DNA from: Sipunculus nudus
Taxonomy: Eukaryota > Annelida > Sipuncula > Golfingiida > Sipunculidae
NCBI GenBank assembly: GCA_026874595.1
Contig: CM049322.1
Location: forward strand, 55,652,386-55,716,385
DNA: 64,000 nucleotides
Direction of reading: 5' to 3'
Shown here: positions 21,763 to 34,977 of the stretch, piece by piece
Layout: each line of letters starts with the position of its first letter
How positions within the stretch are numbered: position 1 is the stretch's first letter
The notes under the pieces: model-generated
Seen by the model: the letters and a program-made list of their open reading frames with translations, nothing else
Told to the model about the DNA's origin: nothing
Databases searched by the model: none
Program-made: the position numbers and the translations under genes

Positions 21763-23604
21763 AGGATGGAAAGATGGAAAGATGGAAGTACGGAACACGG
21801 ACAAACTGTCACGGTAATCACTTTAGGGCACCACTTTTGAAGCGGGGCCCTGGTAATAAAAATACAGCTTTATATGTTCGAAATGTTACATGTGTTTTTT
21901 CACTCGATTTTATTACCAACTGGTCGAAATATCTTTAAACGATGTTCTATCTTATTAACAATTATTTGAAGAACGACACCCCAGTACATTTAGATGGACG
22001 GTATGTGGACATATTATTCTGACACAAATTATATGACATTGCCAAGTTTGGAAGTCTAATGATTGGTCCTATATCTTTTAGAAATGTTAGTATTTTGTTA
22101 TACGAAATTAGTATTTTGTTATACGAAAGCCATAGTAGTATTTGAAAGCAAATAACTGCCATATTCGGTTTAATTTTGGTGAAGACTTTGTACCAATGAG
22201 ACCAGGCAGGGAATGGACCTTGAACGATTTCTGCGACATCCAATTTTTTTGTTGCGAGACATTAATCAGAGAAAACAGAATAATATCGGTCCTTATAATA
22301 ATTAGGCTATTCTCAATATCAAACAACTTTTGTTGATGTAGACATCATTGTTGCCTGGGGAAATTCCAAGGAAGGAAACCTGTCCCCTCGGAAGCTAATA
22401 CGGGCAACCAATTAATTAGTTATTTGGTCGCGTAAAGTGTTTCTAACACTGTTTAAACAGCTGCATCATCTGTTTAGAAACTCATCTTAACAAACATTTG
22501 TACTACTCTACTTTAAATAAATGCATAATTGTTTTCCAGCAAATTTATATAACTAATACGGTTTTTTTTACAGAATGGTTTACCTGCTTCCTTTCTTATT
22601 TGACACTCCACATTCTGCACACGTGTCGGTGATGTCCTCTTTTAGGACAAGTTTGTTTTCTTTTGCAGGATTATTTCCTATTAATCTTTATAATTAATAT
22701 TTCTTATATTTCCCCATAAGCTGCCCTATATTTCCTTTTTGTTTCAAGGTCCTCCACTCATTTCACGCTTTTTCAGGAAACGCCTCTGGGATTTTCTTGC
22801 AATTCGAGCTCACTAGCCTGTTAAGACAGGTCCTGCCTGACAATATGCGGTCATGCCGATCACCTGTAATCCCCTTTGACCCCCATTTCTATTAAAATGC
22901 ATGTACAGGCATTTCAGTATTTCAGAAGGAAGTAAATATTTTAAATTCAAGCGCGGAACACATTCCCACATGAATCTGTTCTGAATAGCGATCGCTTTTC
23001 CATTGGGTGGAGTTGAGACCCTTTACCCCACTTCTGTTTTATGGGTTTACGTGTATCTTGATTTCTATACATACATAAGCATTTTTCCATTATAACAATC
23101 GTCCGATTTACTGGTTGTTTGGAAAATAATTTCTCAAAGAAGTCCTCCAACATGAATACAATTTGGGAAGGGGGGGGGGGGGGCTGGATTGCCTGAGGTC
23201 CTAACTCTCCAAGGAATTTGAAACATGTGGCAAGTGCATCTGTAAACGAATAGGGATTCCATTACAAAATAGATTCTGTGGTGCTAACCAATGAACCCCC
23301 CCGCAAGAATCTACAAATCAGTCGTTCGTTCATATGAGGACGTTTTATGTAATACATGTCATGCTCCAGTAACACGAGTTTACCTGGCAAGTGGTAGAAC
23401 AATTGCATACGAATGGACGGCTTCCATATAATGGGGACAACAGTCCGTTGGAACGAAGGCGCCGTCAGCGGATATACATAGAAATGGTGAGTCTTTCCAT
23501 CCGTCGTGCCATCCGTTCGTCCGTCTGTCACAGATTGATTTTTACGCAATAACGTAAAAATAAATTAACATACAGACAATTTACTCAATTAAATCCTAGT
23601 TCAA

Positions 23605-23995
23605 GTTCGAAAACAGATAGATGACCTTGGCGTGTTTCTAAAGGTCACAAAGGCGATAATGCTAAAATGAATTTACGCTATTACCTGAAAAGAATTCGTT
23701 GCACGGTCACCAAACTTGTAGCATTAATACACCTTATAAAGAGCTAGGTAATATGTTAATACGGATGACCTTGACGCAATTTTTCAAAGGTCACAGAAGC
23801 TATAAAGCACAAATGAATTTAACGCAAAACCTTTACAGATTTTGAGGCACCGAACTTGCGGGTTTTAAACACTTTATATATGGCTGGGTCAAGTTTGAAT
23901 ATGGATGAACTTTACATCATAAATCAAGGTCACAGAGGTTATAATGCTAAAATAATGTTAACGCAAAAACCTGAAAAAAAATTAATAAATATATA

Positions 23996-24061
<66 letters not shown>

Positions 24062-24580
24062 CAAGCTTGCACCATAGAGACACTTCATGAAGTGCTAGGC
24101 GGAGTTCAAACTTGGATGACGTTGACTCATTTTTCCAAGGTCACAAAGAGGATAATGCTAAAATAATTTTTACGGAATTACATAAAAAATAAATTTGAGG
24201 CACATTTACCAAACTTACAGCGTTTATACACCTTATGGCTAGGTCAGGTTTGAATATGGCCGACCTTGACGAAATTTTTCAAGGTAACAAAAGCGATAAT
24301 TCTAAACTGAGGTTAACGCAATTACTTGACAAGATTTTGAGGCACAGTCACCAAACTTGCAGCATTGATATACTTTATGAATGGCTAGGTCAAGTTTGAA
24401 TGTAGATTACCTTGATTGGATTTTCAAGGTCACAGAGGCGATAATGCTAAAAAGATTTAAACGCAAAACCTAGCAAGAATGTGAGACACAGTCACCAAAT
24501 TTGCAGTATTGATACACTTCCTGAAGGGCCAGGTAGAATTTATACATGGAGGTCACAAAGGCAATTATTATGGGTGGCAT
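23605..24580 (+). repeat. ~147-bp minisatellite array with AAGGTCAC core, copy 2
   Basis: Same as 14,690-15,665. The (TA)n insertion at 23,988-24,048 is slightly longer. Confidence 0.88.
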
Positions 24581-25048
24581 TGTCCCATCTGAAATTTCAT
24601 ACAGGTATCCCCAACCTTTTTTTGCCAGCTATTTCCGTAACGTGAAGGGGAGGAAACCAGACCTGTTCCATAGATCAACTTTTGGTCTTGTGTGAAGTTG
24701 GGATTATGGCATTTCCGGAAAATATATATAATGGTAATTCTGATAAACTAAAAAAAATGTAATGGATTACGGATACGGGTTTACCCTACATTTCAGAAAA
24801 TTATGTACATAACTTCTTGCGTTAATATGCTGAACGGCAATGCAACAACCCCAAGAATGAAGTTGTTTCCATGTAAATTAAAGAAGTTAATTATTTTTAA
24901 CGCTTTAAGTTTAAATCTTGTAGACCTGACAACCCGTATCGGAGAACTCACGCTTCATTGATCACTGTTCACACCCTAGCCAGTCAGTAGCACGTTGTGT
25001 TTTGTCGGTGTCGCACGTACATATAATCGTTAGTTAAGACGTCGCACC

Positions 25049-26096
25049 ATGAGTTCGGATAAAGTAAGGACTTGCACAACCTGTAAATTTCCTTGCAAAG
25101 GTCACGACGGCCCTACAGGCAAGGAATGTCCTCGGTTTTATATCGATAGAAAAACTTGGACGAAATGGGACAAGATATAAAGGAAACGGAGCCGTCAACG
25201 AACCAAATTCCGGAAGCTTTAGTTTTTTCGATGCAACAGTTGAATTTTGGTATAAAAAGCTTGAAAGCTTCACAAGACAATTCAGCTAAATGTGTTCTGG
25301 GAGTGCAAAAGTCAGAAAACTAAATTTCTGTGCAACACTCGAATTCAGAAGGACAACCTCCACGCAAGCCAGCTGACACACCAGTTTCGCGCGGAAACGT
25401 ACACGTGCTCGGGGCGGTCATCCAAGAAAAGAATGTCCAGGCTGCACAGAATGGTGAGTTTGTTCATTTGCCTGACTTTCTATATATTGCTTCAGAACCA
25501 GTTAACAGAGAAGCTGAGGCTGTGTTTGTCAGTGATAATTTAGAATTTCGACAAAAGAAGTCACGTAGAATAATAGATAATTTTTCCATATGGCTTCAAG
25601 CGTGGTCTCGATACGAGATGGTTTCGCAAAATACAGAACCTTCATCCAGGAATATGACAAAAAATATTTGTGGTCTGCCGTTATGGCTTACGATGTGCGT
25701 TTCCGCAGTCAGATTGCTGGTAGCCACCAACCATTCGCCTTTGATGAAATTGATTCTAACATGTACGTCACAATTTTGGTTGCAACAGCGGTGAAACGTA
25801 ATACGTCTCGGTGTTTCAGATGTAAATCGTTTGATCATGTAGTCCAAAAATGCCCCTTTCGCTCGCAGCAAGCCAAGATGGAGGAGACTGAAAACCAAAT
25901 CCAAACAAAGTCCCACCATTCTTATAGATCTGACCGCTGGTACCACGAGCAGCGTGAGGGATGTAATAACTACCAGTCCGGTCGATGTCGCGTCCAATCA
26001 TGTAAACAAGCCCACGTCTGTAGACAATGCAGAGGTCCTGAGCCGTTATACAAATGCCAACACTGTTATAAGAACAGCGTCACCCTTGAATGCTAA
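25049..26096 (+). pseudogene. DIRS-type gag, frameshifted, copy 2
   Basis: As copy 1. One amino-acid difference in the core region: the YDRKY of copy 1 reads YDKKY here (AGA to AAA at about 25,659). Confidence 0.8.
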
Positions 26097-26901
26097 AGAA
26101 TGGCAGTTCGGACTGTCCAGTCATCCAGATAGATTCTTAGCAAATAAACTCGTCCAGGGTATCAATACCGGTGTTCGTATTGGATACAAAGGTCATCGAT
26201 CTTCAAGACACACCCATAATTGGCCATCGGCTAATAAATATAACGCCGCCGTACAAACAGCCGTTGACAAGGATGTGCGTTTAGGTCGCAAAGCTGGTCC
26301 ATTTTATAGTCCTCCTTTTGTAAACTTTGTCGCGTCGCCGATGGGCGCATTCCCCAAAAAGCGCTCTTTAGGAACATATTGGATCATCCACGATCTATCA
26401 TGGCCCCCGGACTGGCATCAGTCCGTGAATGACTTTATTCCTTCTGACGAACATTCGCTTCGGTACATAACAATCGACGATATAACTTCCGTTGTGAAGC
26501 GCTATGGTCAAGGCACCCTCATGGCGAAGTTAGACTTAAGGGATGCCTTCAAACATATAGTAGTGCACCCGGATGACTGGGAACTGCTAGGATCTACGTG
26601 GGAAAAGCATGATTCTTCGGGTAATGTAGTGCGTGAATATTATGTGGATTTGGTGTTACCATTTGGTCTTAAAAGTTCCCCGAAACTGTTTAACGATTAT
26701 GCAGATGGACTGGAATTTATCATGAAAAAATACGGAGTCACTGAGGTAGAGCATTACCTAGATAATTTTTTCACATGCGGTCCTCCGTTAACCCCTCTGT
26801 GTGATAGAAATCTAGAGACCATGCTAGAATGCTGTTACATGCTCGGTTATGCTGTGCAACCAGAAAAGGTAGTAAACCAACTACACGGCTCGAATATCTA
26901 G
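25954..26901 (+). pseudogene. DIRS-type reverse transcriptase, catalytic residue changed, copy 2
   Basis: Protein reading identical to copy 1. The Asn codon replacing the second catalytic Asp is AAT at 26,764-26,766. One synonymous difference from copy 1 (TCA to TCG near 26,229). Confidence 0.88.
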
Positions 26902-26973
26902 GGATAATAATAGACTCCAATAGAATGGAGTTGTCAATGTCTTCTGAACGTGTCATGTTCGGCTCATATTAGG

Positions 26974-27219
26974 ATTACAGGATTTCAAAATGACCAATAT
27001 AGTGGTCAATCTTTCCGTAGAGGTGGTGCCACCGATGCAGCAGCGGCAGGTATGCAGGATTGGGAGATCAAGCTGCTAGGCAGATGGTCGAGTAATGGAT
27101 ATGAACGATACATACAAGCTCCTGTCAGTGTTGTAACTGGTTTTGCGAGACGGATGGCTTTACAACGCGGGTTAAGCTCGGCACCGTTCAGAGGTTGCTA
27201 TTTGAATTTCCTCAAATAG
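26974..27219 (+). pseudogene. Tyrosine recombinase C-terminal fragment, copy 2
   Basis: Identical reading to copy 1. The HxxR His is again Gln (CAA at 27,007-27,009), and the hairpin follows at 27,230-27,281. Confidence 0.85.
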
Positions 27220-27302
27220 CCCTTTAATTAAATTGGGCCATAAAGTTGGCGCTCAATGGGCCTTTATTATTTGGCCCAATTGTATGTTGGGTTGAAAATT
27301 AC

Positions 27303-27354
27303 ATCTCTCTCTCTCTCTCTCTCTGATACCACCCTCGTCGTTCATTGGAAAATG

Positions 27355-27403
<49 letters not shown>
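27303..27403. repeat. (CT)n tracts
   Basis: Two CT runs. The second is about 14 bp longer than in copy 1, while the first is shorter. Confidence 0.95.
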
Positions 27404-27406
<3 letters not shown>

Positions 27407-29833
27407 AATGTAAAACTACGTATCTGATTAGAAAAATGTTATATGTCTGTCTTTCTTTCTCCTCCTTCTCTCCTTCCTTCTTTTTCCTTTTTTTTAATTC
27501 ATTCCCCCCCCCCCCCCATTTCTTCTCTCTCATGTTCTTTTGCTTTCAAGCCTTTCTTTCTTTCTTTTCTGTCTTCTTCGCTTTACTCCTCTTTCACTCT
27601 CTTGATCATGGTTATTGATTTACTAAAATAGCACAAACACCAAAGACACTCGGCAATCTAGGTCATTGTTATTGCAGCACTTATCTCACCAATGGCTTAA
27701 CAGAGACTGCAGAGGGCTTTCGATCCCGAAAAAAATGGTAGTTAATTTGTAGTGTTAGTTAGGTTTTAGTGTGTATAAAGTAAAATATGTACACGCATGT
27801 TTTTTCATATTATAATCTTCAGTAAAGGAAACACATCGGCATATAAACCCATATAATAACAAATAAATGTAAAACTATAGAACAATTCAATATGTGCTAT
27901 CGTCGCCTGTTCGTTCGGCCAGGTCTCAAGTACAAAGACCTGTTAAGTTTATACACATTCAATAATCAAGTAACTACACAATCTCTATATTCACGAATGT
28001 AAATGTGAAACGTTGCCAAGTGGAGATGTCTTCAAACCCGAAACCGACCAGCTTGAATATAATCAGGAATGTCGACCCTAATATGGATGAAGGGAAAAAA
28101 TTTAGATTTATACCCCTAAAACCCAAATAGGCTTAACAAAGAAACTAATGCATATCTGACATGGCCCATATCAGTTGGAATAGAAAGTGTCTCCAATCCA
28201 TTTTAATGTTAAACAAGTTCAAAATAACCGCTTAGTGAACAATAGAATTCATATCAATAAAATGAAAATTGCAAATTTGAGACCGACAGACTCTGAAACA
28301 CAAACAGAGCCCCCATTCACTCAATTTGATTTATTTGAGGGGAGCCTTGAGGAAAATGATTTACACACTGATAGTTTTGAAATGTGTCGCCCCTGGACGT
28401 CGGAGCAGATTGACTGCTTGTCACTGAAGATGATGATAAAAATCCTTTGGATAAGAACACGCTTAGTGTTGCGGACTCAAATATAAGTTTAATGAAAGAA
28501 TATAAAGTACCAAAGATAATTAAAGGTTGACTAAAAATGGTAATAATTATTACTTTATAGATTGGCTAGGTTAGCCAATCTCATCGAATACTTGCAAACC
28601 AGATGTCCACTTAAACTAGGTTGCCCAGGACTATTAAATTCGACATTCATACCTTATGCCTGACCGTCCATCAGGGGTCTGAGACGTAAAAACACATGCA
28701 CGGAAAGTTTTTTTTTCATTTTCAACCAATATGTTGGAAAAGTGAATACCTAGAATACCTAAAACGAAATATTTTACTGGTGGTCTTCCACCGACTATAT
28801 TTCCAAAGTTTCAATGGAAATATTATCTATAATTTCTTATGCTTTCCGGCATTTAGGCCCTAATCTCTGAAATTTTCCTGTATCAAACGTGTTTCTGATA
28901 TAATAGGTTTGCGTTAATCTTTAAATCATTCAGTTCTTTTTGCACGCACGAGTGCTTGTATGATGGAATGTAAGATGACAGTGTCAGGTTTACAGGGAGC
29001 GAAGTGTGACGGAAAGTTTGATATGATGGCATGATACATCTTAAGGGGAAAGGCATTTCCTTGCGTAAAGACAAATATGTATTAGTGCCTTTCCATTGGA
29101 AGTAATACGATCCCTGTCCATAATACTTTGAGCTGATCCCACAGTGTAATCCCCCTAAAGCTATGTGCGTTTGATGATTTTATAATGCCCTCTCCGATCT
29201 TTCCGGTGGTTTCGGCTCTGTCCGTTTCATTGTTAATCTTCTTATCCATGCTTATACTTCTTATTACTTACCTTACGTCCGTGCTTATAATTCTTATTAA
29301 ACCATAATAATTGACCATTCTATTTCATGCGAAGATCGATACGTCTAATTTAAGAAGAAGTTGTGTGTATGACTATTTTGAGCTAAAAAGATCGCTGAAG
29401 TCATGGATTCCCTTTTCCTTTTGACATATATGTTATATGAACCATTATAATGTTGATCATATGCCAAAACGTTAGGTGGGCTGCTCAAGTCGATACCGGT
29501 GGGGTCAAATGTCAGTAACAGGATCGCCTTGCTGATAATTGAGAATGATGTATGTAATGTTATCTTGCATCTGTGTATGAAGTGTAATGTCACACGGGTA
29601 TTCTTACGTGCTGTTAAAGCCGGCGTCACAAATACAATGGCCTCCGGTCAAATTTGTGGATGGCCAGAAAATCGCAGAATTTCAAGCCCGCCAAGGAGCT
29701 TAGCGTTTTTTTTTTTCGCTTAAAATCTACCCTGTCACATATTGCTCGGGGCTCCGGCTGTGACTTTTGATCACTAGTGGTTAAAAAACGCCCGACGGCC
29801 GTAAGTAAACAAATAGAAGTCAGACGAATCCCT

Positions 29834-29890
29834 GTCGACATAATGGCGGGCGCCGACGTCCGCGCCTCGAGTATACTTAGGGCATGTTAA
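29834..29890 (+). promoter_or_regulatory. CpG-rich promoter-like spot, copy 2
   Basis: As 20,905-20,961. Here the following CpG-rich sequence continues past the duplication end into unique DNA (30,056-30,190), so this copy is the one joined to the original right-hand context. Confidence 0.3.
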
Positions 29891-30055
29891 AGGTTTTACG
29901 CATCATAATTCTCGGTACTAAGCACAGACAAGAGGGCTTCTCTAGCACCGAAGTATATTTAAAGTATTTCAAAATGCATGGGATTTTTACCCCGGTGATT
30001 GAATTCCTGATTTGACAGGAGGAGCCCGGCCGGCCTGTAGAAGCCACCCGACGGC

Positions 30056-33000
30056 TGCCCGACACCAGCTCGGAGCGCACTCGAAGCACGTTCGACTTTT
30101 TACAATTCGGGCGAGATACGACAGGAGTTCGTTCGAGTATTGTAGGGAGCTACTGTCCCGATCTCAGTCCGAACTTTAAAGCGAAAGTATGTTTTAGCGA
30201 AGAATATTTATATATAACATGCGACCTCAAAATTGGCCATGGGAAAATCGTTGAATTAGAAATACATACTAAGCAAGACAATACAAAATGACATTATATA
30301 TGGGTATACATGAGTATACTAATGTATATTTCTATGTATATACAAATATACATAGAAGAAAAAAAAAAGGTTTATACACTTACATGACTATTTGTGTAAA
30401 TAATTTCTCTAATAAGTTTAACAAAAATGTTTTTCCTTAATATATTGCCATCTGTCATAGAAAAGATATGTGTTTCTTTTTCCCACAAATATATTGAATT
30501 CAATATTTCGAATATTATTTAAATCTGTCAAACGATAGATAGTTGGACAGCCTTTATATCTCTTTATAAAAATAATTTCTGTGTTTCTGAACTACAGTTC
30601 TACAAAGGTTTAGGAAAGGATAAAAAGTAAGATAAGTATGAACCCCCACCAGTGAAGAATGTGTGTGTCCTGTTGATGAGGGGATAAGTTGAGATCCGAG
30701 ACTGTCGTATGACAAAAAGTCAAGTTGTCATTTTGTTACTCCTATTTTGACTACTACTACCAACACTATTGTAACTGCTTCTACTGATATTCTTCCTTCA
30801 AGAAATTTTAAGCGCAAGAGAAATTACATTTCTTGCCTTTCTTTGACTTTCATTAAAATAATTATAATAAAAATAATAGTTATAATAAATGTAATAATAA
30901 TAATGAAAATGATAATAATATAACAATACTAATTACAACCATTATAATAATAGTATTCCTTAAGCAATTATTATTAATGAAATCCCTTCAAATTAATTTT
31001 ATAGGTTTTCTTGATGACATTGATAAAGTTTGTCAGATATCGATTTCCAAAGCTCGACCTTAAATTTGGCGAGGCCCAAACCTGATAAGAACGTCAATGA
31101 TAACAATGAATAATGCTTGTGTTATGTGTACATTGATATTAGAAAAAAATATGTTGGTATAAGAACGCAGACGCAGTTTAATAAAAATTGATTATGTTAA
31201 TGTTCAGGTTCCCATGTAGATGGATAAACCAATCATAGAGCAGAATTCTACACGACAACGCTTTATAGATATCCCTTAAGGTTAGGAGTGCGCTGCCGCT
31301 GTAACTATTGCTACAGATAACGCCACGAGACAGACGCATCAGCTGTACAGTACCAATTTGGTGACCAGCTGTCAAGAATGAAGATGGCTATCACAGCGGA
31401 ATCAATCTACAATTCGTTAGCCTGATTACTTTGCTTTAAATGTATTATTTTAAAGCCACATAAAAATATAATTATTCTATGGAGACTGAGAACAAACAAG
31501 AGGTTCGAGGGGATTTTTTTTCTTCTAAACTTTTGTTTATCAGTCCAAATAAACTTCATAAATAAAATATTGCAAATAATAATGTCAAACATTACCTTGC
31601 ATTCTTTAAACAGTACATAAAATATAGGCAAAATTAAGTGGTATTATCAAATAGTCCCTTCGATTCATGGAATAGTACATATAATTAAAAAAAAATTAAG
31701 TCTAATATATAAACGTTAAGTCTTTAAGAAATAACAACACCAAGAGCTCTTTATTTCGTTAATCAACTAATTCATTTTTTGATTGACCTTAACTGTGTTA
31801 TCACAGCTTTAATGGATAAAAGCCGATGGGAACAATCTACGCCAACATGTTCAGGCAGAATTCAATGCTGGAAGGAGATTATTTTTCTTACATTTACATT
31901 TTTCTATTGAAATAATATCACCAGCGGACACTAAAAAACAGAATTGTTTCGTTAAACAAAATAAAAGCAGATAATAACAAAAAAGTAATTATTTTTTTTA
32001 TTTAAAGAAAGTAATTTGTCCTTATAATCATTACAGGCAAACTGGCTGGTGAGTTTTCAAGACCTGCAGTAGAGTTGTAAGTCAAATGTTTCATTTGAGA
32101 GTTTGAAAATTCGATAGCATCTCTTAAATGTAATTGTGGTTTTCATATGTATAAAATATCAGTATTGTGGAAGCTTATTTAAAATACACTTGGTTTAGGC
32201 GATTCAAAAGATCCCAATTAGAAGCTGAAAAAAATCCCCATTCTTTGCAAAAGCATATCGGACTAAGGGAAGCGTTTGAATCATTTTAATAGCTATATAT
32301 TAGTATCATCCCCGGGCAAGGATCGCTCGCGATAAAAACGCCTGTGTTTAAATCTTAATATATGTTTATTCTTCATAATATTTGCACAATTCTCTATTTC
32401 CAGTAATTATCTACTGCCGAATGGTAAATATATGCATTTTCAAATATAATCCACCTGAAAGTATAAAGCAGACATACACAAAATGTTGTTATAAAGAATT
32501 ATTATATTGTGTTTGGAATTACTACAAGTACTATGGAAAACAAATCAGACCACTGATTTATATAAAACTATATATAAATTGAACTGTGATGCATATTTTT
32601 CTGAGATCAAATCAAATATGTAAACATACTATTAATAAGATAAAACCTTCCTGGGGAATGCTAGTGATAGACTAGGTTTCATTTGCAAGTAAAGCCGCTG
32701 GTTGTGCTTTTAAACTGTGTGCTTTTGGTTGTGCTCTTTGGATTATGTTAAGGCTTAATTGAATCACGTGAGTTTGTAATCGGTTTTCATATACAGCATA
32801 TGCATCTATATATTAAACATCTTAATACAACACCAAAAGGGCTATACAGCAAATTAGAGAGCTAGCTCTAGTTCCTTTAAAAGTTTACTTGACCCAATGT
32901 CGAAAACATATTGACATTAGAAATGTAAACGAACATGTAAGGTGCGATTCCGAGGACTAGTGTCCGTCAATTTTTTTTTCTATATAAGACACTATTCAAC

Positions 33001-33208
33001 CATCTTCTTTTATATTTATTTTGCTAAGTCATGTTACAAACATATCCCAGGCAGAGAGGAATTTGTTTATTTTATATATTGATGTAACTTTTTTTTAATC
33101 CTGTTTGGTTTTGTTTAAAAGGTGCAGCCTGACACTGATCGAAAAGATTGTATCAACTTTTTATTAACATATGATCTTAGCCACTTAGCGAACATTGGCA
33201 AACATTCT

Positions 33209-33263
<55 letters not shown>

Positions 33264-33610
33264 TTGTGTGTGTATGTGTGCGTCAGAAAAAAATACATTT
33301 CTCATTTACTTGAGTAAAATTATTCTAAAAATTAATGGAGTATTTTATTTGGCACTTCTTGGTCAGTTTATGATTTATAAAATAAGCATGTTTTATATGA
33401 TCCTTAATCTATATTTGCACTGGCTCGATGTTGAACACAAGAACCTAATTGTGCTATTATTCTTTTTTGTAGCATACACCATCAATACAAGCTAATATGC
33501 TCGGCCTACTCCGGTATATGACATCCAAACAAATACAAAGTGAACTTTTTTAGACTTAAAGTCTTCATTTCAAAAAGCATCCCAAAACAAAAAAAAACAG
33601 AGGACTCGGA
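30056..33610. other. Intergenic, nothing recognised
   Basis: The first ~130 bp are CpG-containing; the rest is AT-rich. It holds AAT/ATAATA-rich microsatellite at 30,855-30,985 and (TA)n(TG)n at 33,212-33,280. No exon with signal peptide, domain or convincing paired splice sites was found on either strand. Confidence 0.5.
33212..33280. repeat. (TA)n(TG)n compound microsatellite
   Basis: Directly readable; TA run to 33,251 then TG-rich. Confidence 0.98.
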
Positions 33611-33619
33611 TAAAGAAAT

Positions 33620-34450
33620 TTATAAATTAATATTAACTTTATCTATTAAACGTTGAACGTGCTTCTCGTTAAAATAACTAATGTAGGTCATTGTCTGTGG
33701 CTGGGATGCTGGTAATAATAAGCTTGTAACTAACAATACAAGGTTAGAAGAAGTCCTTCAGAAGTATACTTGTTTGTCTTACAAACGCATTCCTCACAGA
33801 ACGACAGTCATAATGTTAGCAATATTGGAAGTATAAGATTCTGAAGTTGATGACCCGATCTATTCTTCACCATCTCAGAGATATCTTTGAACCCCATGTA
33901 ATATTGATGAATAATGTCAAGAAGAATGTGCTTTAATGGGTCAGTTAGTTTAGGTTAGGGTTGTGGAGTATGTGAAGTATGTGATTGAATCACCAGCTGT
34001 AACCGCCAGCGGAATGATAAATTCATATGACTCAAATAAATAAGTACTCATTACTTAATGACGATGGTGCTTGTAGTGGAAATTTCACACTTTCCCGTTT
34101 AATCACTAATCCTATCATTAATCAATGTGGAGAACGAAATTAATGTTGATAAGTTGAATGATCATTTACCATCATATCCACGTTTTATAATAAAGTGGAA
34201 ATGACTAATAGCATATCTGCAAGCAAACCCATGTGTACAACGACACATCTTCAAAAGCTTTTGGCGCTTTCTATACCAAGAGGAAGCCAGTATCTCTGAA
34301 AATCACACGCCTAAAATAGCGTGTGAGCATTCTCCATTCAACACTCTAGATGTCATTATAAACTGTTGAGGGGAAGTGATTGAGATAAATAATTCACACC
34401 ATATTAACCGACCTCGGAATACAAGAATATAAATGTCCTCTTTTTGGAAT
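33620..34450. repeat. Block B, part 1: diverged copy of 42,090-42,620
   Basis: Shared phrases include TAATGTAGG/TGATGTAGGGCATAGTCT, TCTAACAATACCAGGTTAGAA against AACTAACAATACAAGGTTAG, TTTGTCTTACAAACGCATTCCTCAC, and a run from AAATTAATGTT..GATGATCAT to TAGCGTGTGA. The 92-codon frame at 42,328-42,606 is broken by stops here, so neither is likely coding. Confidence 0.8.
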
Positions 34451-34702
34451 GGAATGCATGACGCCGCATTGCTAATGGGCACATCAAATTAAATTCGTTT
34501 TATTTTATATGCATGACCTTTTGTAAGGCAATCTGAAAACAATATATACTATCAATAGGAGCGTTTGATATATATTGGTAACACATGTAATAATAATGTT
34601 ATTGACTTTTTCGTATAAACAAATTCTATTGTATCAACAACTTGCCTAATCATTTGGATCAGCAACACTAAACAAGCAACACCAAACGGGCGATAATAAT
34701 TC

Positions 34703-34977
34703 ATGAGAAAGCTCACTGCACTACTGATAATTCTTGTACTGTGTCCGGGCATCTGCGAAGGTCGTAAGTTTATAAAGAATGTCTATGCTTATCTATACAT
34801 GTGTACCGACAATAAACTTTCATAAAGATTCGGTACCCGATTAAGCTGTGGAAGCGACTATTTAGGTTCAGTATATGTTTTTCAGGAAGCAAAGGTTTAC
34901 TGATAAAATACAAGTATCTCGATATGTCTTGCAGTAGTGGCCATTTTCAATTAACTGAACGTCATTTTGCAGACTAG
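34703..34977 (+). CDS. Predicted small secreted peptide gene, two coding exons
   Basis: Exon 1, 34,703-34,763, encodes 20 residues: MRK, then a hydrophobic core LLIILVLC and CPGICEG, a textbook signal peptide. It ends in phase 1 at a strong donor (C/GTAAGT). A good acceptor (ATATGTTTTTCAG) opens exon 2 at 34,886 in matching phase, running 30 codons with several basic residues and one Cys (DMSCSSGH) to TAG at 34,975-34,977. The intron would be 122 bp and the precursor 50 residues. The signal exon and its donor phase match those at 39,501 (minus) and 51,566. The second exon is the less certain part, since 30 open codons can occur by chance. Family not recognised. Confidence 0.4.

Larger units (their letters stand above)
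24918..27281 (+). mobile_element. Decayed DIRS-like retrotransposon, copy 2
   Basis: Same defects in the same places as 16,000-18,363, offset 8,918: both gag frameshifts, the RT frameshift, the missing middle, YLDN and QxxR. The element was therefore already dead when the 8.9-kb unit duplicated. Confidence 0.88.
21126..30055 (+). repeat. ~8.9-kb tandem duplication, copy 2
   Basis: Starts CTTTTACGCGAAATG directly after CCACCCGACGG of copy 1 and ends at CCACCCGACGGCT, where the sequence turns unique (GCCCGACACC). Only the dinucleotide CT is shared at the breakpoint, so a microhomology-type join is plausible. Confidence 0.97.
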
